Source of the DNA: Cryomorphaceae bacterium | GTDB lineage: Bacteria; Bacteroidota; Bacteroidia; Flavobacteriales_D; Sanyastnellaceae | Direction: 5' to 3' | Assembly: GCA_016124575.1 (NCBI GenBank) | Contig: WGNM01000016.1 | Location: 1 to 64,000 of the forward strand | Length of the DNA: 64,000 bases | Shown: piece by piece, positions 11,969 through 21,554 of the stretch | Numbering within the stretch: position 1 is the first letter of the stretch | Layout of the letters: every line of letters starts with the position of its first letter | The notes under the pieces: generated by a model | What the model was told of the DNA's origin: nothing | Database searches by the model: none | Seen by the model: only the letters and a program-made list of their open reading frames with translations | Made by a program: the position numbers and the translations under genes

Positions 11969-12538
11969 TTAAATGGCTAAGTCCGATTCTTCTTCCTCTC
12001 CAAGGTCGAGTAAAAGAATCACATCTACCAGCGTATGGGCAATAATTGCGCTCCAAATTCCAAAAAAATCTGTTGCCAATCCGAATCCAAAAATCACTGC
12101 CGACATAAAGAGACCGTATACCGACACCCGCCAATCTTTCGGATTGAGGTAACCATGAATGGCTACAAAAAGCACAGAAGTGATGATGATACCCAACAAC
12201 GGTTGGATGACCCCACGAAAAAGCAGCTCTTCACCAAAGCCCGCGCATACTGCAATGAATAGCACTTCAGGAAGAGAAAGATTCAGGTTACCGAACATAC
12301 GGGCATACTTCAACCGCACCGACCGCATAAAGTCTCTGCTGATAATAAACCGCGCAGAGAAACCTGTAATCAGTCCCATTACCACCCCCACTGCCAGTTG
12401 CACTAAGATCGGAGCTTGACCCGTCCACCGCATTTGTAGATCGACATCGAAAATCCAGCCAATGACAGCAGCTAAAATCGGCATACCAATCATGGTGGCA
12501 CCGGCGAGAAAAAGCAACGACCTTTTTTGTTGAGACAT
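11969..12538 (-). CDS. CPBP-family intramembrane metalloprotease
   Basis: 189 aa from the ATG at 12538; the longer upstream frame is not hydrophobic and was rejected. Several membrane segments are visible. The CPBP/Rce1 motifs are intact: EELLFRG (Glu103, Glu104, Arg108), IHGYL (His128) and AHTLVD (His168). Family members cleave within membranes, and in bacteria have been tied to prenyl-like processing, peptide maturation and self-immunity. No peptide toxin gene is seen beside it, so the role is open. Confidence 0.88.
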   Translation of the reverse strand: MSQQKRSLLFLAGATMIGMPILAAVIGWIFDVDLQMRWTGQAPILVQLAVGVVMGLITGFSARFIISRDFMRSVRLKYARMFGNLNLSLPEVLFIAVCAGFGEELLFRGVIQPLLGIIITSVLFVAIHGYLNPKDWRVSVYGLFMSAVIFGFGLATDFFGIWSAIIAHTLVDVILLLDLGEEEESDLAI

Positions 12539-12609
12539 GTCCCAAAAGTCGCACATTACACCCGAATGATTGCAAAATTGACTTATTTTACGAAAGCCAA
12601 AATCAAAAG

Positions 12610-13548
12610 ATGAAAACACACCTACTCCTTGCGATACTCGCCGTGCCATTTTTCGGTCTATCGCAAGGCAATTGCGACCAAAGTGATTTACAATACATTG
12701 GAGCCAATGCAGCCTTTGTCCAACAAGCTGCTGCTGATTGCGGAGTTTCATGCTTGTTTGCGGCCAACCCACAAGCTTGCTTTGAGACCTGTTTTAGTGC
12801 AGAAGTCCCACTAACAGGTCCATGCATTTCCTGTTTCAGCGCCCAAACCGACTGTGCATCAGCCAATTGCTTGTTCGCATGTGCTTTTGGCACCGAGGCC
12901 GATTGTGCTGCGTGCATTGAAGTAAATTGCTTACCCGATTTTGAGATTTGTGCTGGTATAGAAGACGCCGATGCGGATACCTACTCGAATTTATACGACT
13001 GCAACGACGCCGACGCAACTATCAATCCAGGGGCGGCAGAGATTTGGTATGATGGCATTGATCAGAATTGCGACGGAGCCAACGACTACGATCAGGACGG
13101 CGATGGAGCAATTGCTTTCGCCTATGGCGGATTGGATTGTGACGACAGCGACGCCAACTTCATCGGGACAATTACAGCATTTTTTGTCGATTCAGACAAC
13201 GACGGCTACGGTGTATTGGCCAATCAGGTATTGGCATGCAGTCAGCCTGCCGGTACCAGCACCCTTTTTGGCGATTGCGACGACACCGATGAAACCGTAT
13301 ATCCAGGTGCTCTCGGCACAGGTGAGAATTTAGACAACGATTGCAACGGCACAATTGAAGCAGACGAAGTTTTCGTTTGTTTAGGAGATTTTAATGGAGA
13401 CCAGGTGATTGGCGCCGGCGATTTGCTTTCATTCTTATCTGTTTTTGGCTGCAGTTCGGCATGTATAAACGATTTAACAGGCGACGACATCGTGAATTCG
13501 GCTGATCTTCTTATTTTTCTCGGCGTATTTGGAACCACCTGTCTGTAA
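12610..13548 (+). CDS. Secreted MopE-like metal-binding protein with two dockerin-like repeats
   Basis: 312 aa. A signal peptide (about 1-19) is followed by a Cys-rich region (20-115) with many paired cysteines, then two or three MopE-type Asp-rich repeats (DADTYSNLYDCNDADATINPG, DNDGYG..., GDCDDTDETVYPG). The last 55 residues are two tandem EF-hand-like units, GDFNGDQVIGAGDLLSFL and NDLTGDDIVNSADLLIFL, each ending in FG. The Asp spacing suggests calcium binding. No canonical T9SS tail is present. Likely extracellular or surface-bound; function unknown. The O-methyltransferase start overlaps its stop codon (TAATG). Confidence 0.8.
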   Translation: MKTHLLLAILAVPFFGLSQGNCDQSDLQYIGANAAFVQQAAADCGVSCLFAANPQACFETCFSAEVPLTGPCISCFSAQTDCASANCLFACAFGTEADCAACIEVNCLPDFEICAGIEDADADTYSNLYDCNDADATINPGAAEIWYDGIDQNCDGANDYDQDGDGAIAFAYGGLDCDDSDANFIGTITAFFVDSDNDGYGVLANQVLACSQPAGTSTLFGDCDDTDETVYPGALGTGENLDNDCNGTIEADEVFVCLGDFNGDQVIGAGDLLSFLSVFGCSSACINDLTGDDIVNSADLLIFLGVFGTTCL

Positions 13549-14189
13549 TGGAATTTTTACCCGAAGAGATTGCGCAGTATGCCGCTTCGCATAGTGAAGC
13601 AGAGCCACACGTTTTGCAAATGTTGAGCAGGGAAACCTATCAACGCGTTTTGATGCCGCGCATGCTGTCTGGACATTTGCAAGGGAGGACATTGAGTTTG
13701 TTTAGTCGGATGATGCAGCCCAATCGCATTTTAGAAGTAGGAGCATACACAGGCTATAGCGCCATTTGTTTTGCTGAGGGATTGGCCCTAGGCGGAGTTG
13801 TAGACACCCTAGAAGTGAACGACGAGCTGAACAGCATACAAGACAAGTATTGGGAGTTGGCTGGAGTTCGGGAAAAGATCAATCGCATGAATGGATCAGC
13901 GTTAGACATACTTCCGACATTGACCCCAGGGTATGATATAATTTTCTTGGATGCCGACAAGCGCAATTACATCAATTACTACGAAGATTGCGTGCGATTG
14001 CTTCGACAGGGCGGTATGTTGATGGTAGACAACGTGTTGTGGAGCGGCAAAGTGGTTGAGGATTTGCGACCCAACGATGTAGACACCAAAGTCATTAAGG
14101 AGCTAAACGCCAAAATGCAATCTGACCCACGATTTTTCAACGTCTTGTTACCCATTCGGGATGGCATACACATAGGCATGAAGCTTTGA
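13548..14189 (+). CDS. SAM-dependent O-methyltransferase (class I, COMT-like)
   Basis: 213 aa, the normal length for bacterial cation-dependent O-methyltransferases. Motif I ILEVGAYTGYSA, an acidic residue at the end of the second strand (LEVND), and the metal/catalytic motif FLDADKRNY followed by DNVLWSG are all present. These enzymes methylate catechol-type hydroxyls using a divalent metal. The start codon overlaps the preceding stop (TAATG), so it is translated with the MopE-like gene although the functions are not obviously related. Confidence 0.9.
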   Translation: MEFLPEEIAQYAASHSEAEPHVLQMLSRETYQRVLMPRMLSGHLQGRTLSLFSRMMQPNRILEVGAYTGYSAICFAEGLALGGVVDTLEVNDELNSIQDKYWELAGVREKINRMNGSALDILPTLTPGYDIIFLDADKRNYINYYEDCVRLLRQGGMLMVDNVLWSGKVVEDLRPNDVDTKVIKELNAKMQSDPRFFNVLLPIRDGIHIGMKL

Positions 14190-14345
14190 AACACCTGCCT
14201 TAAGCTTTCGCGCCCCCATTTTTCCCGAATATTTTGGGAATTGAGCTCGCACAATGAGTACTGAGAAATACCAAGATTGATAGTGTGACGGTATTGAGAG
14301 ACTAGAGGAAGGAAAAGGTGAAATTCAAAACCATCACTAACTTAC

Positions 14346-15560
14346 TTAAGCACCAAGAACCTCTTTCACCTTATCGGCAGCTTCTTGGAGGAGCACTACG
14401 CCGTGCACTTGAAGACCGCTATCTTCGATGAGTTTTTTCGCTTCTACCGCGTTGGTTCCTTGCAGGCGAACGATGATAGGCACCGGTATTTCACCAATGT
14501 TGCGATAAGCATCAACGATACCTTGAGCCACACGGTCGCAGCGCACGATACCACCAAAGATATTTACCAAGATAGCTTTTACAGCAGGGTCTTTTAGAAT
14601 GATGCGGAAAGCTTTTTCTACACGAGCAGCATCGGCAGTACCACCCACATCGAGGAAGTTCGCTGGTTGTCCGCCACTCAACTGAATGATATCCATTGTT
14701 GCCATCGCGAGTCCGGCACCGTTCACCATGCACCCCACGTTACCATCGAGTTTCACGTAGTTCAGACCGGCAGCTCCTGCTTCAACCTCTGTTGGGTCTT
14801 CCTCAGTGATGTCGCGCATTTCAGCATAGTTTTTATGACGATAAAGCGCATTATCGTCGAGCGTAACCTTTGCATCAACCGCAATAATACGATCATCTGA
14901 CGTTTTTAGAACTGGGTTGATTTCGAACATCGAGGCATCGCAGCCTACGAATGCATTGTACAACGCAGTGACGAAAACGGTCATTTCCTTAAAAGCCTTG
15001 CCTGATAGTCCGAGTTGAAAAGCGATTCTACGCGCTTGATATCCTTGAAATCCGATTAGCGGATCAATTTCTTCTTTAAAAATAAGGTGAGGAGTATGTT
15101 CAGCAACCTCTTCGATGTTCATTCCACCTTCAGGTGAATACATTACAATGTATTTCCCGCTGGCGCGATCGAGTAGTACCGACATGTAGTATTCGCTTGG
15201 TTCGCTTTCGCCTGGGTAGTAGACATCCTCAGCGATGAGGACTTTGTTTACTTTTTTACCCTTTTCGCCCGTTTGAGCGGTAACCAGCGTACCGTTGATA
15301 ATGCCCTTAACTTTTTCAGTTACCTGATCAAGTCCTTTAGCTAGAACGACCCCATGAGAGCCCGTTTCTTTCACTGTTCCTTTACCACGACCACCCGCAT
15401 GAATTTGGGCTTTTACCACGAACCACCCGGTTCCAGTTTGTTCCTTTAAGCGTGTAGCAACTTCGAGTGCTTCATCAGCAGAATCAGCAACTAAGCCTCT
15501 TTGGATTGCTACGCCGTATCCTTGTAGGATCGACTTACCTTGATATTCGTGAATATTCAT
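14346..15560 (-). CDS. sucC: Succinyl-CoA ligase (ADP-forming) subunit beta
   Basis: 404 aa, the full family length. It starts MNIHEYQGKSIL and has the ATP-grasp domain (residues about 1-245) with the HAGGRGKGTVK loop, and the C-terminal CoA-ligase domain with NGAGLAMATMD and NIFGGIVRCD. It catalyses the substrate-level phosphorylation step of the citric acid cycle with SucD, which is not adjacent. It is a single-gene unit with a complete promoter upstream. Confidence 0.97.
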   Translation of the reverse strand: MNIHEYQGKSILQGYGVAIQRGLVADSADEALEVATRLKEQTGTGWFVVKAQIHAGGRGKGTVKETGSHGVVLAKGLDQVTEKVKGIINGTLVTAQTGEKGKKVNKVLIAEDVYYPGESEPSEYYMSVLLDRASGKYIVMYSPEGGMNIEEVAEHTPHLIFKEEIDPLIGFQGYQARRIAFQLGLSGKAFKEMTVFVTALYNAFVGCDASMFEINPVLKTSDDRIIAVDAKVTLDDNALYRHKNYAEMRDITEEDPTEVEAGAAGLNYVKLDGNVGCMVNGAGLAMATMDIIQLSGGQPANFLDVGGTADAARVEKAFRIILKDPAVKAILVNIFGGIVRCDRVAQGIVDAYRNIGEIPVPIIVRLQGTNAVEAKKLIEDSGLQVHGVVLLQEAADKVKEVLGA

Positions 15561-15577
15561 GTCGTAACTATTTGCCG

Positions 15578-15608
15578 CAAAAGTAGCCCTTCACGGGGGT
15601 AAATCAAA
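15578..15608 (-). promoter_or_regulatory. Promoter of sucC
   Basis: TTTG (15608-15605), 19-nt spacer and TACTTTTG (15585-15578) on the minus strand: both boxes exact. The ATG is 17 nt further on, so the leader is only about 10-12 nt. Confidence 0.8.
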
Positions 15609-15689
15609 ACGAAAGTACCGATTGTTGAAGATTTGTTTTCAGTTCAGCACTCTTTGGGATCGACCCGTATATTCGTTACTATTGCAGTT

Positions 15690-16343
15690 ATGATTCACGC
15701 AGTAGGTTTAAAAAAGAAATACGGGTCATTGGAAGTCCTCAAAGGCGTTGACCTGCGCATTGAAGCAGGAGAGATTGTCTCAATTGTGGGCGCTAGTGGG
15801 GCAGGAAAAACCACCTTGCTTCAGATTTTGGGCACGCTTGACAATCCTGACGAGGGCACCTTGACCATTGCTGGGCAAGATGTAACGCGGTTTTCGGGCA
15901 AAGACTTGGCTGCCTTTCGGAACAGTTCAATTGGATTCATCTTTCAATTCCACCAACTCTTACCAGAATTTACCGCATTGGAAAATGTCTGTTTGCCCGG
16001 CATGATTGCCAAACGCCCCATGGCGGAAGTTGAGCAGCGGGCAAAAGAACTGTTGAACATGCTCGGGCTCACGGCCCGGATGGAGCATAAGCCAGCGGCA
16101 TTGTCGGGAGGTGAGCAGCAGCGCGTTGCCGTTGCACGGTCGTTAATCAACTCACCATCTGTTGTTTTTGCTGATGAGCCCAGCGGCAATCTCGACTCAA
16201 AGAATGCGCAAGAGCTGCATGAATTGTTTTTCACCTTGCGCAAAGATTTGGGACAAACCTTTGTGATTGTAACCCACAACGAAACATTGGCCGATATGGC
16301 CGACAGAAAGATACGCATTGTAGATGGCAGAGTGCAGGTTTAG
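15690..16343 (+). CDS. ABC transporter ATP-binding protein (LolD/MacB-type)
   Basis: 217 aa from the ATG at 15690; the frame runs further upstream but [12 protein letters not shown] is the usual start. Walker [10 protein letters not shown] (34-42), signature LSGGEQQ (138-144), Walker B ending ADEP (to 164) and the H-loop VTHNE are intact. The sequence belongs to the LolD/FtsE/MacB group, which energises lipoprotein release or related mechanotransmission from the inner membrane. The permease partner is not adjacent, so LolD is likely but not proven. Confidence 0.9.
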   Translation: MIHAVGLKKKYGSLEVLKGVDLRIEAGEIVSIVGASGAGKTTLLQILGTLDNPDEGTLTIAGQDVTRFSGKDLAAFRNSSIGFIFQFHQLLPEFTALENVCLPGMIAKRPMAEVEQRAKELLNMLGLTARMEHKPAALSGGEQQRVAVARSLINSPSVVFADEPSGNLDSKNAQELHELFFTLRKDLGQTFVIVTHNETLADMADRKIRIVDGRVQV

Positions 16344-16351
16344 TAAACCCA

Positions 16352-17281
16352 TTATTCTACCACCAACCTCATCATCGCGTTTTTAGCAACAACCACGTAG
16401 CAGCCGCGAGCGAGGGAAGAGACATCTCCAATCGGTCCGTTTCCAGATAAAACCATTTTACCCAAGTAATCGACCACCTTCCAAGGCTCATTGTTTTCGA
16501 TGTTTGTGATTTGGAACATCGAAGAAGTAGGGTTTGGGACAATCTGCAACACAATTTCTGATGATTCTCCGATACTGTTTTGTTCACAGTTTTCGAGCGA
16601 CAGCATGTCGAAATAGTAATATGCGCTTTCAGATGCTGTAGAACCGTCGACCACCTCGCTTGACACATCGGCATCATCGAGTTGATTGCCAATTGTGAGG
16701 TATTGCTCTCCCCCTGCTGCAACGAACTCAATTGACAGCGTCATCCAGTTCTCGGTATCAGAAACAACCTCATCGAATTGGATTAGCGGGGTTAATCCGA
16801 GCGTACAGGAAGAAGCAAAGTTCACCGTGCTATCAGCTGATAGTGCCACCCCTACCCCATTGCATGCCCGATCGAACATGCCAGAAAACGCCACTTGCAT
16901 TGAAAAACAGTATATTTTCCCTTCTTGCAAAGGCTCGAGCAATTTGCATTGAATCATTTCACGAATGCAAAAGCTCGACATGTACATGATGCCCCCAACA
17001 AAGCGATCGCCTTCAAAAGGTGCTTGCACCTCATTGTACAGCTCCCAATTCAAACTTTCGGTGTCTACCAAAAAACAAGACGGTGAAGGTTCAGCGGCCG
17101 CATAAAAATCGAACGTACCCGCGTTTGCATTGTACCAATGGTCGGCACCGAAATTGCCATTTCCCAGAGCACCAGGTGAGCAGTTTCCTTCAAAACCAGG
17201 ATTTGGAATAAGGTTTTGGGCTGAAGCTGACAAAGCAAAAATCGCCAGAATCACTGATAGAAATATTGGAGTGTATCGCAT
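16352..17281 (-). CDS. T9SS-exported protein of unknown function
   Basis: 309 aa. Signal peptide about 1-21 ending ASAQ, followed by NLIPNPGFEG, an opening common in Bacteroidota surface proteins with carbohydrate-binding-like beta-sandwich domains. The middle (22-225) has scattered cysteines and the beta-rich look of a jelly-roll module. Residues 240-309 are a type A T9SS sorting domain (IVPNPTSSMFQI through LARGCYVVVAKN). No enzyme motif was found. Convergent with the ABC gene. Confidence 0.75.
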   Translation of the reverse strand: MRYTPIFLSVILAIFALSASAQNLIPNPGFEGNCSPGALGNGNFGADHWYNANAGTFDFYAAAEPSPSCFLVDTESLNWELYNEVQAPFEGDRFVGGIMYMSSFCIREMIQCKLLEPLQEGKIYCFSMQVAFSGMFDRACNGVGVALSADSTVNFASSCTLGLTPLIQFDEVVSDTENWMTLSIEFVAAGGEQYLTIGNQLDDADVSSEVVDGSTASESAYYYFDMLSLENCEQNSIGESSEIVLQIVPNPTSSMFQITNIENNEPWKVVDYLGKMVLSGNGPIGDVSSLARGCYVVVAKNAMMRLVVE

Positions 17282-17506
17282 AATGGATCGAAAAGGTGAA
17301 CACTAAAAGTAAGAAAAAATCAAAAGGAGAAACCACTCACACATCCGTGCCGTGCGCACGAAGCAGGAAAAAATGAAAAATTGTTAAGGCTATCATCCCA
17401 ATTCCTACATATATATAGTAACCAACGGCTTAGCATTGCGTATGATTAGCGCAAAAGAAAACAATTTGTTATGCGTGCATACATTTTTTTTATAGTTTAG
17501 TGGTCT
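17282..17506. promoter_or_regulatory. Divergent intergenic region upstream of the MarR gene
   Basis: No gene is supported in these 225 bp. A degenerate -7 box TACTTTTA faces the 17281 gene. On the other side, TAGTTTAG lies shortly before the MarR start, with a TTTG about 23 nt further upstream. A short palindrome TATGCGTGCATA (17470-17481) falls in that spacer and could be a MarR operator. These are weak assignments. Confidence 0.35.
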
Positions 17507-17977
17507 ATGAAACCAGAAGAAACCATCGACTTTCACATACGTTGGCTGTGGGCAAAAATATCACGGCTTTACAACGCAGAGGCCTCGAAGCACAACGGAA
17601 GCATGTCGATAGGTTATGTGTTATTGAACATAGACAAAGAGGGGACATTTTCGACCAAGCTTGGGCCCAAGATGGGGATGGAGTCGCGCAGTTTGACGCG
17701 CACATTGAAAACCATGGAAGAGAATGCATTGATAGAGCGACGCACAGATCCCGATGACCGACGCATGGTGCGCGTCTTCTTAACAGAGAAAGGCAAAGAA
17801 ATGCGGGAAGAATCGAAGCGTACCGTTATCGACTTAAACGAACACGTAAGAAACAATATAGACCCAGATAAATTTGCGGTGTTTTTAGACGTAGTAAAAG
17901 AGATGAATCGCTTGGTAGACAAGCCCGGCATATTTAAGAATAGAACAACCCACCCGATTTCCAATGAGAAGAATTAA
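17507..17977 (+). CDS. MarR-family transcriptional regulator
   Basis: 156 aa with a winged helix-turn-helix: recognition helix region around MGMESRSLTRTLKTMEENALIERR-type sequence (about 62-85) and the wing motif DPDDRRMVRVFLTEKG (85-100). It is the first gene of the beta-oxidation cluster and overlaps fadN by 14 bp. MarR proteins often sense a ligand related to their neighbours; control of the fad genes by acyl-CoA or a fatty acid is a reasonable inference but not shown. Confidence 0.9.
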   Translation: MKPEETIDFHIRWLWAKISRLYNAEASKHNGSMSIGYVLLNIDKEGTFSTKLGPKMGMESRSLTRTLKTMEENALIERRTDPDDRRMVRVFLTEKGKEMREESKRTVIDLNEHVRNNIDPDKFAVFLDVVKEMNRLVDKPGIFKNRTTHPISNEKN

Positions 17978-20363
17978 AAAAGTCGCCGTTTTAGGATCTG
18001 GCGTCATGGGATCGCGCATCGCGTGTCATTTTGCCAATGTAGGAGCGGAAGTATTGTTGCTCGACATTTCTCCGAGAGAATTGAACGCAGCAGAAACCGC
18101 GAAAGGACTAACGCTGGATAACCTGTCTGTCAAAAATCGCATTGTAAACGACAGTTTGCAGTTTGCCTTGAAGTCGAACCCATCACCGATATACCGCAAG
18201 TCGTTTGCACAGCGCATTACCACTGGCAACTTCGACGATAACTTGAGTGAAATCGCGTCCTGTGACTGGGTGATTGAAGTCATCGTAGAGCGGCTCGACA
18301 TCAAGCAACAATTGTTTGAGCGGGTAGAGAAATATCGCACACCGGGGACATTGATTACCTCGAACACATCGGGGATACCGATTCACCAGTTGATAGAAGG
18401 AAGATCCGAAGATTTCAAAAAGCACTTTTTAGGTACACACTTTTTCAATCCACCGCGGTACTTGAAATTGCTTGAGATCATCCCTACCCCATCTACCGAC
18501 CCTGCGATAGTATCATTCTTGATGGAATATGGCGAGCGCATGCTGGGGAAAAACACCGTGTTGTGTAAAGATACCCCAGCGTTTATAGCCAACCGTGTTG
18601 GAGTGTTCTCGATACAGGCCCTTTTTCACACCGTTTCTGAAATGGGATTGACCGTTGAAGAAATAGACAAGCTTACCGGACCCGCCATGGGTCGACCAAA
18701 AAGTGCAACCTTCCGCACCTGCGATGTAGTAGGACTCGACACACTGGTCCATGTAGCCAACGGCGTTGCACAAAACTGTCCACAGGATGAACGCCACAGC
18801 GTTTTCACCATTCCGGCCTATGTCTCGAAAATGGTTGAAAATGGATGGTTAGGTTCTAAAACCGAACAAGGCTTTTACAAAAAAGACAAGGTAAACGGCA
18901 AGAGTGAGATTTTGGCATTGGACCTCAACACCCTTGAATACAGGTCGCAACAGAAAGTAAAATTTGCCACATTGGAAGCGGCAAAGCAGATAGATGACCT
19001 ACCGACACGTACCAAATTGTTGTTTAACGGCAGCGACAAAGCCGGAGAGTTTTACCGCAAATCATTCCTCGGTGTATTTGCCTACGTTTCAAACCGCATA
19101 CCTGAGATTTCTGATGATCTATACAAGATCGATGACGCCATGCGTGCTGGTTTTGGATGGGAATTGGGTCCGTTTGAAACATGGGATGCCGTTGGCATTG
19201 AGAGCACCCTTGCGCATTTCGCTGGACACGGATTGATTGTTTCATCGTGGGTTAGCGACATGATCGGGAAAGGCATCAAGTCGTTTTACAAAACCGAAAA
19301 CGGCGTGCGCTACTACTACGACATAGCTTCAGGAGCGTACCAAATAATTCCTGGACAAGAAGGAAAGATCGTACTGGCCAACTTACCAAAAGAAGCCATA
19401 GTATGGCAGAATTCTGGCACCACCTTGTATGATTTGGGCGACGGCATATTGAACTTCGCCTTTCATACCAAGATGAACACCATAGGTGGAGAAGTATTGG
19501 CAGGAGTAAACAAAGCCATAGAGATTGCCGAGGCAGGATACAAAGGCCTCGTGATAGCCAACGAAGGCGCCAACTTCTCAGCCGGAGCGAATGTCGGATT
19601 GATATTCATGATGGCCGTTGAGCAAGAGTACGACGAATTGGATTTCGCCATACGCGCCTTTCAAAACACCATGATGCGCGTCCGATACAGCAGCATACCA
19701 GTTGTTGTTGCACCTCATCAATTGGCACTTGGCGGCGCTTGTGAAATGAGCATGCACGCCGACGCCGTTGTAGCCCATGCTGAAACCTACATGGGATTGG
19801 TAGAGTTTGGAGTTGGATTGATACCAGGAGGTGGCGGCACCAAAGAATTTGCAGTGCGGACATCAGACGAGTTCAGAGACGGCGACATACGCATTAACAC
19901 CTTGCGTAACCGCTTTTTAACAGTAGGACAAGCCAAAGTATCGACCTCAGCATACGAAGCCTTTGACCTTGGTTACTTGCGCGAAGGCATTGACGAAGTT
20001 ATCGTAAGTCGCGAAATGCAGATAGCCCGTGCAAAAGAGAAGTGTTTGAGTCTTGCAGATAAAGGATACACCTGCATGCCAAAGCGCAAAGACATTAAAG
20101 TCCTCGGACAAGAAGGCCTAGGCATCGTGTACGTTGGAGCCCACAGCATGATGAGTGGTAACTACATATCAACCCACGACCAATTGATCAGTGAAAAACT
20201 AGGTTTTGTGATGTGTGGCGGTGATTTGAGCGCTGTTACCGAAGTATCAGAACAATACCTACTTGATTTGGAACGACGAGCCTTTTTGGAATTATGTGCA
20301 GAGCGTAAGACCCTTGAAAGGATGCAGAGTCTGCTTACATCAGGAAAAATTTTACGCAATTAA
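17964..20363 (+). CDS. fadN: 3-hydroxyacyl-CoA dehydrogenase/enoyl-CoA hydratase, FadN type
   Basis: 799 aa bifunctional enzyme. The NAD-binding domain is N-terminal (GSGVMGS at residues 11-17), followed by two dehydrogenase C-terminal-type domains, and the crotonase-fold hydratase is C-terminal (about 480-700, with NFSAGAN and IPGGGGTKE). This order is the reverse of E. coli FadB and matches Bacillus FadN. It performs the second and third steps of fatty-acid beta-oxidation. It lies between the MarR gene and the thiolase, 12 bp from the latter. Confidence 0.93.
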   Translation: MRRIKKVAVLGSGVMGSRIACHFANVGAEVLLLDISPRELNAAETAKGLTLDNLSVKNRIVNDSLQFALKSNPSPIYRKSFAQRITTGNFDDNLSEIASCDWVIEVIVERLDIKQQLFERVEKYRTPGTLITSNTSGIPIHQLIEGRSEDFKKHFLGTHFFNPPRYLKLLEIIPTPSTDPAIVSFLMEYGERMLGKNTVLCKDTPAFIANRVGVFSIQALFHTVSEMGLTVEEIDKLTGPAMGRPKSATFRTCDVVGLDTLVHVANGVAQNCPQDERHSVFTIPAYVSKMVENGWLGSKTEQGFYKKDKVNGKSEILALDLNTLEYRSQQKVKFATLEAAKQIDDLPTRTKLLFNGSDKAGEFYRKSFLGVFAYVSNRIPEISDDLYKIDDAMRAGFGWELGPFETWDAVGIESTLAHFAGHGLIVSSWVSDMIGKGIKSFYKTENGVRYYYDIASGAYQIIPGQEGKIVLANLPKEAIVWQNSGTTLYDLGDGILNFAFHTKMNTIGGEVLAGVNKAIEIAEAGYKGLVIANEGANFSAGANVGLIFMMAVEQEYDELDFAIRAFQNTMMRVRYSSIPVVVAPHQLALGGACEMSMHADAVVAHAETYMGLVEFGVGLIPGGGGTKEFAVRTSDEFRDGDIRINTLRNRFLTVGQAKVSTSAYEAFDLGYLREGIDEVIVSREMQIARAKEKCLSLADKGYTCMPKRKDIKVLGQEGLGIVYVGAHSMMSGNYISTHDQLISEKLGFVMCGGDLSAVTEVSEQYLLDLERRAFLELCAERKTLERMQSLLTSGKILRN

Positions 20364-20375
20364 AAAGACCACCCC

Positions 20376-21554
20376 ATGAACGCATATATCATAGGCGGAT
20401 ACCGCACCGCAGTAGGAAAATCATCACGCGGATTGTTTCGATTTACCCGACCCGACGAATTGGGAGCACAAGTGATACAGCATTTGCTCGCAGATTTCCC
20501 ACAGCTTGACCCCGAGCGTATAGACGACGTAATTGTTGGTAACGCTACACCCGAGGCAGAGCAAGGATTGAACTTAGGCCGCATGGTATCGCTCATCGGC
20601 TTGAACACCGAAAAAGTGCCCGGTATGACCGTTAACCGCTATTGCGCATCAGGCTTAGAAACCATCGCCATAGCGAGTGCCAAGATACACAGTGGCATGG
20701 CCGACTGCATATTGGCTGGAGGCATTGAAACCATGTCGCCCATACCCTTTGGCGGCTGGCGGATAGTTCCCAACGCACGCATATCGAAAGAGCACCCAAG
20801 TTGGTATTGGGGAATGGGCTTGACCGCCGAAGCCGTTGCCAACGACTATCAAATAAGCAGAGAATCGCAAGACGCCTTTTCGGCAGAATCGCACCGTCGC
20901 GCTGCTGCGGCTATTGATAGCGGACGATTTAAAAGCCAGATAGCTCCCATACAGATTAACGAAGTGTACCTTGACAGCAATGAAAAGCGTCAAGAAAGAA
21001 ATTACACCGTAGACACTGACGAAGGCGTAAGAAGAGACACCACCGCAGAAGCTTTGGCCCGATTAAAGCCCGTGTTCGACGCCCGCGGATCAGTTACCGC
21101 TGGAAATAGTTCACAGACATCCGACGGAGCAGCCTTCGTTTTAATCGTCTCTGAAAAGATGCTTAAAGAATTGGGAGTAGAGCCACAGGCCGCATTGAAA
21201 TCGTACCATGTCTCAGGACTCGAGCCCCGAATCATGGGCGTTGGACCCATCTATGCGATTCCCAAAGCATTGGAGCGCGCTGGATTGACAAAAAACGACA
21301 TCGACATCATCGAATTGAACGAAGCCTTTGCCTCACAATCGCTGGCCATACTTCGGAATCTCGAATTGGACCCATACAAAGTCAACGTTAACGGAGGAGC
21401 GATAGCCCTCGGACACCCCCTCGGGTGCACCGGCGCCAAGCTAACCGTTCAGATGATGAACGAATTGCGCGCCCGACAGGGAAAATACGGCATGGTAACC
21501 ATGTGTGTAGGTACCGGACAAGGGGCAGCAGGCGTATTTGAATTTTTTAAATGA
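20376..21554 (+). CDS. fadA: Acetyl-CoA acyltransferase (3-ketoacyl-CoA thiolase)
   Basis: 392 aa, the normal thiolase length. The nucleophile is Cys90 in NRYCASGLET, and the C-terminal catalytic motifs NGGAIALGHPLGCTGA and CVGTGQG supply the His and second Cys. It releases acetyl-CoA in the last step of beta-oxidation. It overlaps the next gene by four bases (ATGA), so the order is fadN-fadA-fadE, the same as in Bacillus. Confidence 0.95.
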   Translation: MNAYIIGGYRTAVGKSSRGLFRFTRPDELGAQVIQHLLADFPQLDPERIDDVIVGNATPEAEQGLNLGRMVSLIGLNTEKVPGMTVNRYCASGLETIAIASAKIHSGMADCILAGGIETMSPIPFGGWRIVPNARISKEHPSWYWGMGLTAEAVANDYQISRESQDAFSAESHRRAAAAIDSGRFKSQIAPIQINEVYLDSNEKRQERNYTVDTDEGVRRDTTAEALARLKPVFDARGSVTAGNSSQTSDGAAFVLIVSEKMLKELGVEPQAALKSYHVSGLEPRIMGVGPIYAIPKALERAGLTKNDIDIIELNEAFASQSLAILRNLELDPYKVNVNGGAIALGHPLGCTGAKLTVQMMNELRARQGKYGMVTMCVGTGQGAAGVFEFFK

